Below are positions 1 to 7,607 of a stretch of DNA of 64,000 bases, piece by piece. The stretch comes from Acidovorax sp. GBBC 1281 (GTDB lineage: Bacteria > Pseudomonadota > Gammaproteobacteria > Burkholderiales > Burkholderiaceae_C): positions 1,940,001-2,004,000 of the forward strand of contig NZ_CP097269.1 of assembly GCF_028473645.1 (NCBI RefSeq), written 5' to 3'. The notes beneath the pieces were generated by a model. That model had not been told where the DNA came from. It did no database searches and saw only the letters and a list, made by a program, of their open reading frames with translations. Made by a program: the position numbers and the translations under genes. Numbering within the stretch: position 1 is the first letter of the stretch; every line of letters starts with the position of its first letter.

Positions 1-2
1 AT

Positions 3-2225
3 GTGCGTTACGCCAGCTTCATGGATGCGCTGCGCGATGCGCGGGTGTTGATGGAGCACCGCCCGTTGTCGATCGAGACGGTCGATTCGCGGGTCTTGAT
101 GCTAGCGATGGAGGACATCGTCTGGCAGGACGTGGCGGAATACTTCCCTGCCCAGGCCGACCCGGCGCCGACGCGTGGCATCAACCTGGTCGAATTCTGC
201 GCGGACTCGGAGGACGAGGTGCGCACTCGCGTGGCGGCCTTCACGGGGCACCTCGCCCGCAACCCCACCGTGAGCCGCATCGGTCACACCATTGCATCGG
301 GCCGCACGGCCGTCGACAAGGTCTATGCCATGCGCAAGCGCGCCGTCGGCTTGCTGGGCAACGTGCAGGGTGAGGCCCGGCCCCAGCCTTTCGTCGAAGA
401 CACGGCCGTGCCGCCAGAGAAGCTCGCCGACTACATCGAAGAGTTCAGGGCATTGCTGGACCGCCATGGGCTGAGCTATGGCATGTTCGGCCACGTGGAT
501 GCGGGTGTGCTGCACGTCCGGCCCGCCCTGGACCTGAAGAACCCCGCCCATGCGGCGCTGATCCGAACCATTTCCGACGAGGTCGCCGGGCTGACCCTGA
601 AATACGGTGGTGTACTCTGGGGCGAGCACGGCAAGGGAGTCCGTTCCGAATACGCGCCGAAGTATTTCGGTCCCCTGTATGCGGCACTGCAGGCGCTCAA
701 GGCGGCATTCGATCCGCACAACCAGCTCAATCCGGGAAAGATCGCCACGCCCGCAGGCCAGAGTGCCCGGCTGCTGCGCATCGATGAGGTGCCGTTGCGT
801 GCCGACGCCGATCGACAGATCGATGAGCGGGTGTGGCAGAGCTATGCCAGCGCCGTCCATTGCAACGGCAATGGCGCTTGCTACAACTTCGATCAGGACG
901 ACGCGATGTGCCCGTCATGGAAGGCCACGCGCGAACGCAGGCACTCCCCGAAAGGGCGTGCTTCGCTGCTGCGCGAGTGGCTGCGCCTGCAGGGCCAGGC
1001 GGGGGTGGATGTTCTGGCGGTGGCTGCGCGGCAACCCTCGTTCCTGGCCGGATTGGCCAGGCGCTGGCGCAACAGCCGCGAACGCGCTGCTAATGGAATG
1101 GACCGTTCCAACGACTTTTCCCACGAGGTGTACGAGGCGATGTCTGGTTGCCTGGCGTGCAAGTCGTGCGCGGGGCAATGCCCTGTCAAGGTCAACGTTC
1201 CGGACTTCCGTGCGCGCTTTCTGGCGCTGTATCACACGCGGTATGGAAGGCCGTTGAAGGACTACCTCATCGGCTCGCTCGAATTCAGCGTTCCCTATCT
1301 GGCACGCATTCCATGGCTCTACAACGGTGCCATGTCCAATGCGCTGGTGCGCCGGATGCTGGAGCGCCATGCAGGCATGGTGGACAGCCCGCTGTTGAGC
1401 CGCTTCGACTTCCAGGCCGCGTTGAGCCGCTGGGGCGTGCGCCGCGCCACGCCATCGTTGCTGGCCGCGCTGACGGACGCGCAACGCGCCCGGTCCGTGA
1501 TCCTGGTGCAGGACGCTTTCACGCGCTATTTCGAAACGCCCGTGTTTTCCGCGTTCATCGAGTTGGCGTCCCGGCTGGGGTACACGGTCTGGCTGGCCCC
1601 ATTCATGCCCAACGGCAAGCCGCTTCATGTGCTGGGCTTTCTGCAGGCCTTCGATCGAACGGCGTCCAAAAACGCGGAGATGCTTGGCGCTCTGGCATCG
1701 CATGGCGTGCCGCTGGTCGGCCTCGATCCTGCCATGACGCTCGTGTACCGCCAGGAATACGCGAAGCTGCCGTCTTTGCAAAAGCCGCCGGGCGTCCTGC
1801 TTGCGCAGGAATGGCTGCTGCAAGCCCTGCCCGTGCGGGCGTCCGGATCTCCTTCGGGAGACTTTCAGCTACTGAACCACTGCACCGAAAAAACGACCGC
1901 CCCTGCCGCCGCAGCGCTGTGGCCCCAGGTCTTCGCCCGTGCCGGTTTGAAGCTCAGTCCGCGGGCCAGTGGCTGCTGCGGCATGTCGGGAACCTACGGA
2001 CACGAAAGCCTGAACGTGCAGACCTCGCGCCTCATCTACTCTCAATCGTGGGGGCCGATATTGAACGCCGAGCCGGCGCGACAGACGGAGTTCCTGGCCA
2101 CCGGCTATTCCTGCCGCAGCCAGGCCAAGCGGATGGACGACCGGCGTTTGCGGCATCCCGTGGAAGTCCTGCTTCAGTTCTATGCACAGCGGGAAACTTC
2201 CGCTCCTGTCGGCACGGGTTGCTGA
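3..2225 (+). CDS. ydiJ: FAD/Fe-S D-2-hydroxyglutarate dehydrogenase, YdiJ-like (5' partial)
   Basis: This is the C-terminal part of a membrane-peripheral FAD-linked dehydrogenase that oxidises D-2-hydroxyacids and passes electrons to iron-sulfur centres. YdiJ proteins are about 1,000 residues; 740 remain here, so the N-terminal FAD-binding half lies outside the window and the apparent start at position 3 is not the true one. The first 250 residues are the FAD-oxidase C-terminal domain (GMFGHVDAGVLHVRP, then the LNPGKI signature). Cysteines follow in CNGNGACYNF and MCPSWK, then a ferredoxin-like CLACKSCAGQCPVK cluster, and a C-terminal GCCGMSGTYGHE CCG-type motif. No obvious terminator follows the stop; the next gene belongs to a separate regulon. 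Confidence 0.85.
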   Translation: MRYASFMDALRDARVLMEHRPLSIETVDSRVLMLAMEDIVWQDVAEYFPAQADPAPTRGINLVEFCADSEDEVRTRVAAFTGHLARNPTVSRIGHTIASGRTAVDKVYAMRKRAVGLLGNVQGEARPQPFVEDTAVPPEKLADYIEEFRALLDRHGLSYGMFGHVDAGVLHVRPALDLKNPAHAALIRTISDEVAGLTLKYGGVLWGEHGKGVRSEYAPKYFGPLYAALQALKAAFDPHNQLNPGKIATPAGQSARLLRIDEVPLRADADRQIDERVWQSYASAVHCNGNGACYNFDQDDAMCPSWKATRERRHSPKGRASLLREWLRLQGQAGVDVLAVAARQPSFLAGLARRWRNSRERAANGMDRSNDFSHEVYEAMSGCLACKSCAGQCPVKVNVPDFRARFLALYHTRYGRPLKDYLIGSLEFSVPYLARIPWLYNGAMSNALVRRMLERHAGMVDSPLLSRFDFQAALSRWGVRRATPSLLAALTDAQRARSVILVQDAFTRYFETPVFSAFIELASRLGYTVWLAPFMPNGKPLHVLGFLQAFDRTASKNAEMLGALASHGVPLVGLDPAMTLVYRQEYAKLPSLQKPPGVLLAQEWLLQALPVRASGSPSGDFQLLNHCTEKTTAPAAAALWPQVFARAGLKLSPRASGCCGMSGTYGHESLNVQTSRLIYSQSWGPILNAEPARQTEFLATGYSCRSQAKRMDDRRLRHPVEVLLQFYAQRETSAPVGTGC

Positions 2226-2279
2226 GCGCGTGCATCCGGCCGCTTTTCACCTGCCAGTGCACAATTGGCAAATAAAGGT

Positions 2280-2293
2280 ATGATGAGCGTCAT
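2280..2293. promoter_or_regulatory. TetR-type operator O1 at the tetR start
   Basis: ATGATG-AG-CGTCAT is a near-perfect palindrome that matches the two other copies at 2914-2927 and 3830-3843 (consensus ATGAYGnnCRTCAT). It overlaps the candidate start codons of the tetR gene, which suggests autorepression. Confidence 0.6.
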
Positions 2294-2885
2294 GCGAAAA
2301 GGGAAGAACAATGCCCGGACCGCTGCCAAAGAGGCCTCGCACGAACGCATCGTGCAGGCTGCTGCGCGCGCCATCCGGCGCAGCGGCTATGACGGCACCG
2401 GCGTGGCCGACATCATGAAAGAGGCGGGTTTGACGCACGGTGCGTTCTATGCCCATTTCGAGTCTCGCGAAGCCATGCTGGCCGAAGCGGCAGACCGTGC
2501 CGGAGCCGACGCCAACGCCGCCGCTGCGCGCATCGTCGCAGCCGTGCCGCCAGAGCAGTCCTTGCAAGCGCTGATGCAGGTCTATCTGTCCAAAGAGCAT
2601 CTGGCGGCTATCGAGACAGGCTGCCCGGTTTCCGCCCTGGGCTCCGAGATGCCGCGCCAATCGCCCGAAGTGCGTCGCGCGGCCACGCTTCGCATCAAGG
2701 AGATGATCGATCTGGTGGCCCGTCAGTCGCCCGATTGGGGACAGCCTGGCGCCCACGAGCGCGCGTTGGTGACCGTGGCCACCATGGTGGGCACGTTGGT
2801 GCTGGCCCGTGCCGTTGATGATGCGGCGTTGTCGGACTCGCTGTGCAGCGCCGCGTTGAAGAGCCTGGCCCCGTCCGGTGCGTGA
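2292..2885 (+). CDS. TetR/AcrR family transcriptional regulator
   Basis: A 197-residue TetR-like repressor. The N-terminal helix-turn-helix is clear: ERIVQAAARAIRRSGYDGTGVADIMKEAG leads into the recognition helix LTHGAFYAHFESREAM. The rest is an all-helical ligand-binding and dimer domain. ATG codons lie at 2280, 2283 and 2292; none has a well-spaced Shine-Dalgarno. I chose 2292 because the operator copy at 2280-2293 then lies at or before the start. The same operator precedes the next two genes, an MDR oxidoreductase and an SDR, so the protein probably represses itself and both enzymes until an electrophile or quinone-like effector binds. The effector is inference. Confidence 0.85.
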   Translation: MRKGKNNARTAAKEASHERIVQAAARAIRRSGYDGTGVADIMKEAGLTHGAFYAHFESREAMLAEAADRAGADANAAAARIVAAVPPEQSLQALMQVYLSKEHLAAIETGCPVSALGSEMPRQSPEVRRAATLRIKEMIDLVARQSPDWGQPGAHERALVTVATMVGTLVLARAVDDAALSDSLCSAALKSLAPSGA

Positions 2886-2903
2886 GCTCACCGGGCTTTT
2901 TTT
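2875..2903 (+). terminator. Rho-independent terminator of the tetR gene
   Basis: The stem CCGGTG (2875-2880) pairs with CACCGG (2889-2894) around an 8-nt loop. A run of seven T (2897-2903) follows after GC. The hairpin overlaps the tetR stop codon. Confidence 0.65.
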
Positions 2904-2913
2904 GCTCATAAAT

Positions 2914-2927
2914 ATGATGGTCATCAT
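2914..2927. promoter_or_regulatory. TetR-type operator O2 before the MDR oxidoreductase
   Basis: ATGATG-GT-CATCAT has perfect 6-bp arms inside the AT-rich context AATATGAtGgTCatCATTT. That context is shared with the copy at 3830-3843, which argues for one regulator acting on both genes. Confidence 0.65.
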
Positions 2928-2993
2928 TTCAAAAGGCCTGTCAGCCAATGCTGTCGGGTTCGTCATTTGCACTGCCTGGAAAAAGGAAATCCC

Positions 2994-3794
2994 ATGAAAG
3001 CTTTCGTCCTGAACCGCTACGGAAAGACCGAGCGCTTGCGCGCCGCCGATGTGCCTGCGCCGGACTTGCGTGACGACGAGGTGCTGATCCAGGTTCACGC
3101 GACCGCCGTGAACCTGCTGGATGCCAAGATCCGCAGTGGCGAGTTTAAGCTCATCCTGCCGTATCGCACCCCCTTCATCCTGGGCCACGATGTGGCCGGC
3201 GTGGTGGTGCGTGTCGGACCGCGTGTCCACCAGTTCAAGGTGGGCGACGAGGTGTACGCCAGGCCCGATGACTTGCGCATCGGCACGTTCGCCGAATTCG
3301 TGGCCGTGAAGGAAGACTCGGTGGCGATGAAGCCCAGGAACATCACCATGGAAGAGGCTGCATCCATCCCCTTGGTGGGCTTGACGGCTTGGCAGGCGCT
3401 GGTCGAAAAGGCAAAGCTCAAGAAGGGGCAGAAGGTTTTCATCCAGGCAGGCTCCGGGGGCGTGGGCACGTTTGCCATCCAATTAGCCAAGCACCTGGGC
3501 GCGACGGTTGCCACCACCACCAGCACCGGTAACGTCGCTCTGGTGAAGCGCCTGGGCGCGGATGTCGTCATCGACTACAAGAACGAAGCCTTTGAAGACC
3601 ACCTGAGCGGCTACGACGTGGTGCTGAACAGCCAGGATGGCAAGGGCCAGTTGCGGCAGATCACGCCGCTGATCGAGTCGGGCGCCATCCGCCCGGTGAT
3701 CGACCAGGTCTTCCCCTTCGAATCCACCAACGATGCCCTGGCCTACGTCGAAAGCGGCCGAGCCAAAGGCAATGTGGTCATCAAGGTTCGATGA
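2994..3794 (+). CDS. NADP-dependent MDR/quinone oxidoreductase with internal deletion
   Basis: A zinc-independent medium-chain dehydrogenase/reductase of the quinone oxidoreductase type, 266 residues from an ATG preceded by AAAGGAAA. The N-terminal GroES-like fold is complete (FILGHDVAGVVVRVG), as is the NADP-binding motif AGSGGVGTFAIQLAKHLGA at about residue 153. After NSQDGK at residue 217 the sequence jumps directly to GQLRQITPLIESGAIRPVIDQVFP. Homologues of this type normally have about 60-70 residues between these points, so an in-frame deletion near 3641-3646 is likely and activity is doubtful. The length is also short against the usual 300-340. The gene sits between two copies of the TetR operator. 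Confidence 0.85.
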   Translation: MKAFVLNRYGKTERLRAADVPAPDLRDDEVLIQVHATAVNLLDAKIRSGEFKLILPYRTPFILGHDVAGVVVRVGPRVHQFKVGDEVYARPDDLRIGTFAEFVAVKEDSVAMKPRNITMEEAASIPLVGLTAWQALVEKAKLKKGQKVFIQAGSGGVGTFAIQLAKHLGATVATTTSTGNVALVKRLGADVVIDYKNEAFEDHLSGYDVVLNSQDGKGQLRQITPLIESGAIRPVIDQVFPFESTNDALAYVESGRAKGNVVIKVR

Positions 3795-3829
3795 ACCGTT
3801 CCATCGAACCACATCGCACGTCCGTGAAT

Positions 3830-3843
3830 ATGACGATCGTCAT
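3830..3843. promoter_or_regulatory. TetR-type operator O3 before the SDR gene
   Basis: ATGACGATCGTCAT is a perfect 14-bp palindrome in the same AATATGA...TCATTT context as the copy at 2914-2927. Confidence 0.7.
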
Positions 3844-3876
3844 TTGAAATCTCAATCCAACCCTTTGGAGCTCCCC

Positions 3877-4581
3877 ATGCACCTTGAAAACTCCGTCGTC
3901 CTCGTCACGGGCGCCAACCGCGGCATCGGCCTTGCCTTCGCGCGCGAACTGCTTGCGCGAGGTGCTCGCAAGGTTTACGCCGCCGCGCGCGACGCCGCCA
4001 CCGTCACCTTGCCCGGCGTGCAGGCCCTGCGGCTCGACGTCACCAAGCCCGAGGAGGTCGCTGCTGCGGCCCAGCAGGCCGCCGACGTGAACCTGGTGAT
4101 CAACAACGCGGGCATTGCCCAGCCGGGTGGTTTTCTGGATCAGGACAGCGACGCGGTGGCGCGCCGCATTTTTGAAACGAACTTTTTTGGTGTGCTGAAC
4201 GTGAGCAAAGCGTTTGCGCCCGTGCTCCAGGCGAATGGCGGTGGCGCACTGCTCAACGTTCTGTCGGTGGCGTCGTGGGTCAATGGTGGAGATCTGGCCG
4301 CTTATTCGGCCAGCAAGTCGGCGGCGTGGTCGTTGACCAACGCACTGCGCCATGAGTTGGCCGGGCAGAAGACCCAGGTGCTGGGCCTGCACATGGCGTA
4401 TGTGGACACCGACCTCACCAGGGGTTTCGAGGTCCCGAAAAGCAGCGCCGAGGAGATCGTGCAGCGTGCACTCGACGGACTGGAGGCAGGCGCCGATGAG
4501 GTACTGGCCGACGTGCTCACGCAGCAGGTGAGGCAGGGCCTGACAGCGCCGCGCCCGGTCTACCTGCCCCAGGCCCTTTGA
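3877..4581 (+). CDS. Short-chain dehydrogenase/reductase
   Basis: A 234-residue classical SDR. The cofactor motif TGANRGIGLAFA is at residues 10-21, NNAG follows near residue 73, the catalytic Ser lies in LSVASW, and the catalytic pair is YSASK. The TGxxxGxG spacing and the Arg after Asn suggest NADP(H). The ATG at 3877 is chosen because it gives the normal SDR N-terminus; TTTGGAG lies 5-11 nt upstream. The perfect operator palindrome 34 bp upstream ties it to the TetR gene at 2292. The substrate is unknown. Confidence 0.9.
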   Translation: MHLENSVVLVTGANRGIGLAFARELLARGARKVYAAARDAATVTLPGVQALRLDVTKPEEVAAAAQQAADVNLVINNAGIAQPGGFLDQDSDAVARRIFETNFFGVLNVSKAFAPVLQANGGGALLNVLSVASWVNGGDLAAYSASKSAAWSLTNALRHELAGQKTQVLGLHMAYVDTDLTRGFEVPKSSAEEIVQRALDGLEAGADEVLADVLTQQVRQGLTAPRPVYLPQAL

Positions 4582-4845
4582 GCCCCGGGCACACCGGCAT
4601 GCCACTCGACACACTCCCTGCCCCTGCCTTAAAGCGTGGCGCCAGCGCGTGATCACGGCGCCCGGGGTGGGATGCGGGGGCTTTGGAGAATCGCATGCCC
4701 GGTGCGCAGATGGCCGAGTCGATGCCAGACAGGGCCTCGGAACCCATGATTTCAAGGGTGGAGATGCAGCGCGGCTGAGGTCAATTCCTGACCTCATTTA
4801 CAATGTCCGGTTATCTTGCCCGCCGGGCCGTCCTGCGAAACCCAA

Positions 4846-4932
4846 ATGAAATCAGATACTTACGATGAAATCGCGACGCCAGAGACGATGAAGGTCCCCA
4901 AGGTAGGCTTCGTCAGTCTTGGCTGCCCATAG
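4846..4932 (+). pseudogene. rimO: 5' remnant of the original rimO, cut by island insertion
   Basis: Twenty-eight codons starting MKSDTYDEIATPET and ending KVPKVGFVSLGCP, followed by TAG. The last 13 residues are the conserved N-terminus of RimO, with the first iron-sulfur cysteine at residue 27. The reading frame is lost where island DNA begins. The rest of rimO is 43 kb away at 48115-49527. There the Gly-Cys-Pro codons also fall at residues 26-28, so the island-encoded replacement has exactly the same length. The 264 bp before this remnant (4582-4845) hold no other gene I can support and presumably carry the original rimO promoter. Confidence 0.85.
4921..4928. other. Left attachment site core
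   Basis: GGCTGCCC, identical to 48190-48197. Left context is CAGTCTT-GGCTGCCC-ATAGG; right context is ATCACTG-GGCTGCCC-CAAAG. The short shared core fits a large serine recombinase, which needs only a central dinucleotide in common. The exact crossover cannot be placed within the 8 bp. Confidence 0.7.
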
Positions 4933-5301
4933 GCGTCTGTAAATATACTTTTCAAAAGCTCTCAGTTCAGGGCTTTTTCATTTGGCGATGGCTGCTTTGC
5001 AGCGGATGCGGTCGGTCGACGGAGGACCGCCCCCGACGGTGGGATGCAAAGCGATACGCGAAGCCGGTCAAGGCTAGCAAGTTACTATTGAAGCAGGCGA
5101 TCGGAGCTATGGCGGTCGCGTTGGAAGGCGGCCAAATCGCAACCGCAACCATGGCGCCGAAGTCAGCAGGCTGACGGCCTAAGCGGGATTGATTTGGCGC
5201 CGAGGGTCCTTGGTCCTGATAGCAGTTGTCCCGCCAATGCACAGGAGCGCCAGCGGCGCCAACGCGTTCGGCCTCTTCGACCTTGCAACGCAAGCGCTTG
5301 G
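4933..5301. other. Non-coding left end of the island
   Basis: About 370 bp without a convincing gene. It begins with a putative terminator (4954-4978), then a stretch of many short GC-rich imperfect repeats (for example CGGTCGACGGAGGACCG near 5012). It should contain one arm of the recombinase attachment site. I see no tRNA and no small excisionase-like ORF. Confidence 0.4.
4954..4978 (+). terminator. Putative terminator behind the rimO remnant
   Basis: AAAAGCTCT (4954-4962) pairs with AGGGCTTTT (4969-4977), nine pairs including one G-U, around a 6-nt loop. The 3' arm ends in a T run. It would stop transcription from the old rimO promoter 22 bp after the truncated reading frame. Confidence 0.4.
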
Positions 5302-6276
5302 TCAGGGTAGTTGAACGTCCAGCAGGGCGAGAGCGTCAGCGGCCTGCCGAAGCGCATCGGATCGCTCCTGCTCGAGCCGCTGGGGGTAAGGCGGGTCGAT
5401 CACGTGGGCCTTGCAAAGCGGGTCGTTGCATTGACAGCGCCGGATGGCTTTCGCTCTGATGCCTTCGTCGAGCGTTATGCGCAGCGTGTTGAGCATTTTC
5501 GAGCAACTCGTGAGCCCCGCAGAGACGCGCGCGTTCGGGAATACGTGGCTTGGCGGCACGCGTGAAATGATCGCCCCCTCGCGGTCGCGCCAAATGCCGG
5601 TGTTAAGTGCCCCAATGGTGTCCGCGATGGCCTGCCTGAATGCCGGCATTGAGCTTTCGCAGTGGATTGGCGTTTGGAAAGCAGGCCGGTTGAACAGCCG
5701 CGCGACAAGCAAACCAGCCTCTTTCTCGGTCGCAGGATCGAGCTCCAGCATGAACTTGCGAAGCGCCGCCTCGTCATCGGGTAACGGGTCGTTGTGGAAG
5801 AAGCGGTTAAGGACTGACGGCGCGTGAAAGCGCAGGTGCTCCTCGAAATCCGGGCCAGACCACACTTGGCAAATCTTGATCTTCTTGGAGTCCGCGTGGG
5901 CCTTGCACTCGTCTTTGGTATCGGCACTCACGTCCCCCCCGGCTATCACGATGACCTCGTGGGGCGGCGTGGCTTGGGTGTTCGTAAGTCGGTCGATGTC
6001 TTTCTTGGCTTTGGCCAGCGTGAACTTCTGCCAGTTCGCGCACGCGACCACGACAGTGGCCGCGTTGCCAAGTTCATCCTCGCAGACGCCGATGATGTCG
6101 CGCCCCTTGTCGCCGCCGGTTTGCCCGTACCAGTTCAGCGAGCGCCATGCCCGCATGCGCATAAGCGTTGCGAAGACCATGCGCTCGAAGTCGCGGCCCG
6201 ACAAATTTTTGAAGTGGATGGGGTGAACCGTGCCCGTGAAGATGAGTTTGGAGCTTTTGGGCTTTGATGTCGACAT
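5302..6276 (-). CDS. PD-(D/E)XK (Mrr-like) restriction endonuclease-like protein
   Basis: A 324-residue protein from the ATG at 6276 (MSTSKPKSSKLIF). A longer in-frame start at 6390 adds 38 residues without a family-like sequence. The N-terminal third resembles Mrr-type nucleases: LSGRDFERMVFATLMRM gives the helix with the conserved Glu, GGDKGRDIIG the conserved Asp, and VVVACANWQKFT the strand where the (E/Q)xK motif normally sits. That strand reads A-C-A-N, so the catalytic Lys is not where expected and activity is uncertain. The C-terminal part has no domain I recognise, but carries a Cys cluster (CQCNDPLC) near the end. It is the first gene of the island on the left; its role is probably defence, by context. 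Confidence 0.6.
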   Translation of the reverse strand: MSTSKPKSSKLIFTGTVHPIHFKNLSGRDFERMVFATLMRMRAWRSLNWYGQTGGDKGRDIIGVCEDELGNAATVVVACANWQKFTLAKAKKDIDRLTNTQATPPHEVIVIAGGDVSADTKDECKAHADSKKIKICQVWSGPDFEEHLRFHAPSVLNRFFHNDPLPDDEAALRKFMLELDPATEKEAGLLVARLFNRPAFQTPIHCESSMPAFRQAIADTIGALNTGIWRDREGAIISRVPPSHVFPNARVSAGLTSCSKMLNTLRITLDEGIRAKAIRRCQCNDPLCKAHVIDPPYPQRLEQERSDALRQAADALALLDVQLP

Positions 6277-6473
6277 GACTAAGATTGGACTGCTGAGCTT
6301 AACTACTGAAGCCGATAGTACGCCTTCGACGGCGAAAACCGGATGACTGCACCCGCTGCACCGCAGCGGCAGCAGTCCTTCTCGTCGCACCTCTCTCTGG
6401 GCTTAGAGCTGGCCCCGTTCGTTTGAATAGATTCTGCAGCGTTCGCTTGCAAATCCAGCGTCATTACCAGACG

Positions 6474-7455
6474 TCAAAGAGATTTGCCGCAATCGGGTAG
6501 CCCGTGCGCAGAAAAATCGTAGTGCCTTACGTTGACTTTGGACGAGTTTGCTATCGGCTCAAGTGAAAGCGCGATCTTCTTGAGTTGACTTCGTTTGCTC
6601 GACAACCACCACGTCAGCGGGTCAATTTTGGACGCCATCCCCTTCTGATTCGGAACGAATATGCCCAGTGGAAAATCAACGCCTGCACGACGGTGCGCGT
6701 TTAGGACTTCACATAGAGCACCTGCAGCAAGATCGGCAATAGCCACGAAATCCTCGACGTCCCGAGTGCCACTGTCGGAAGCAGTCGTCCCGACTCGCAG
6801 GTGGCCGAGCGCGTGCTCGAGATACGCGCTCATGATCCGACCGGATGCTTCGGTAAGTTGTCGCAATCGCTGATCGTTGGCCGCGATCTCGTCTTGGTCG
6901 CTAATCCAGACGATGTTTTGCCCCGGGCGCGATAGGCCAGCGACGAGCAAGGCGGCGACATGGCATATGCGCAGCAACTTCCCTTCCACCTTTGGTAGCC
7001 AATTGGAAAGAATATCTCCGTCGCCGTTTACCCGCTTATCATCACCGGTCTGCTGAAAGAGACTTTTGATTCTCTTGTCCACGAGCACTACTAAGAGAAG
7101 ACCTTGAATTTTCTCGGCAGCGTCTATGAAGCCGGGCAATGCAGCCGCGCGCTTCTTGTCACCAAGGTTCTTGAAGGCCATCCTTCTGCCGTTCGGCAAG
7201 TTGGTCCTTCGCAGGGTATGCCTTGCATCGAGCCATGGCTGGAGTCGATCTGAGTCAGCAATCACGAATCCGAGAGCCTCGAAGTCGGACGTGGAGTGCT
7301 GCCCTGTAGTCAGAGCCAATCAACAAAGTACGCGCATGACCGAAGTCCGGCAGTGCAAACCGATCTGCAAGGTCAATGGATTTCATTAGCGCGCTGACGA
7401 CATTCATTGCGCCGAGTTCTGGCCGGTCCCTTAGCCTCCAGTTGCTTCCAAGCAT
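6474..7455 (-). pseudogene. DUF3800-like protein, apparently frameshifted
   Basis: Two overlapping frames together give one protein. The N-terminal part starts at 7455 (MLGSNWRLRDRPELG) and runs to ARTLLIGSDYR; the rest continues in another frame from GQHSTSDFEALGFVIADSD to the stop at 6474. The switch falls near 7300-7307 (TACAGGGCAGC on the coding strand), where one base change in length would join them. The joined sequence has features I associate with DUF3800 (RNase H-fold) proteins: IGSDY near the start, IVWISDQDEIAAND in the middle and FVAIADLAAGAL near the end. The frameshift may be real decay or a sequencing error. The family call is tentative. Confidence 0.55.
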
Positions 7456-7484
7456 GGCAATCTCAATCCTATTTAGAAATCGGT

Positions 7485-7531
7485 GGGGTAAACAAGCATC
7501 GATCTCTGCGGCTTGATGGATTGTTTACCCC
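7485..7531. promoter_or_regulatory. Inverted repeat in the divergent intergenic region
   Basis: GGGGTAAACAA (7485-7495) and TTGTTTACCCC (7521-7531) are perfect 11-bp inverted repeats 25 nt apart. They lie between the divergent genes at 7455 and 7608. They may be two operator half-sites or a long hairpin. Confidence 0.5.
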
Positions 7532-7590
7532 CGTAGACGTCTGCCTCTACGAGGACCGACTACTAGCGACGAACATCGCGTGCTAAACTT

Positions 7591-7607
7591 GATTTTGTCA
7601 CAAAATC
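7591..7607. promoter_or_regulatory. Perfect palindromic operator touching the start codon
   Basis: GATTTTGT-C-ACAAAATC, 8-bp arms around one base, ends directly at the ATG at 7608. An extended -10-like TGCTAAACT lies at 7581-7589, so transcription may start inside the palindrome and the message would be almost leaderless. A bound repressor would block the promoter. The likely ligand is the product of the gene it controls; that is inference. Confidence 0.6.

Noticed and set aside
4967..5293. A 108-residue minus-strand ORF at the left end of the island
   Set aside because: Composition is not protein-like and there is no ribosome binding site; treated as non-coding.
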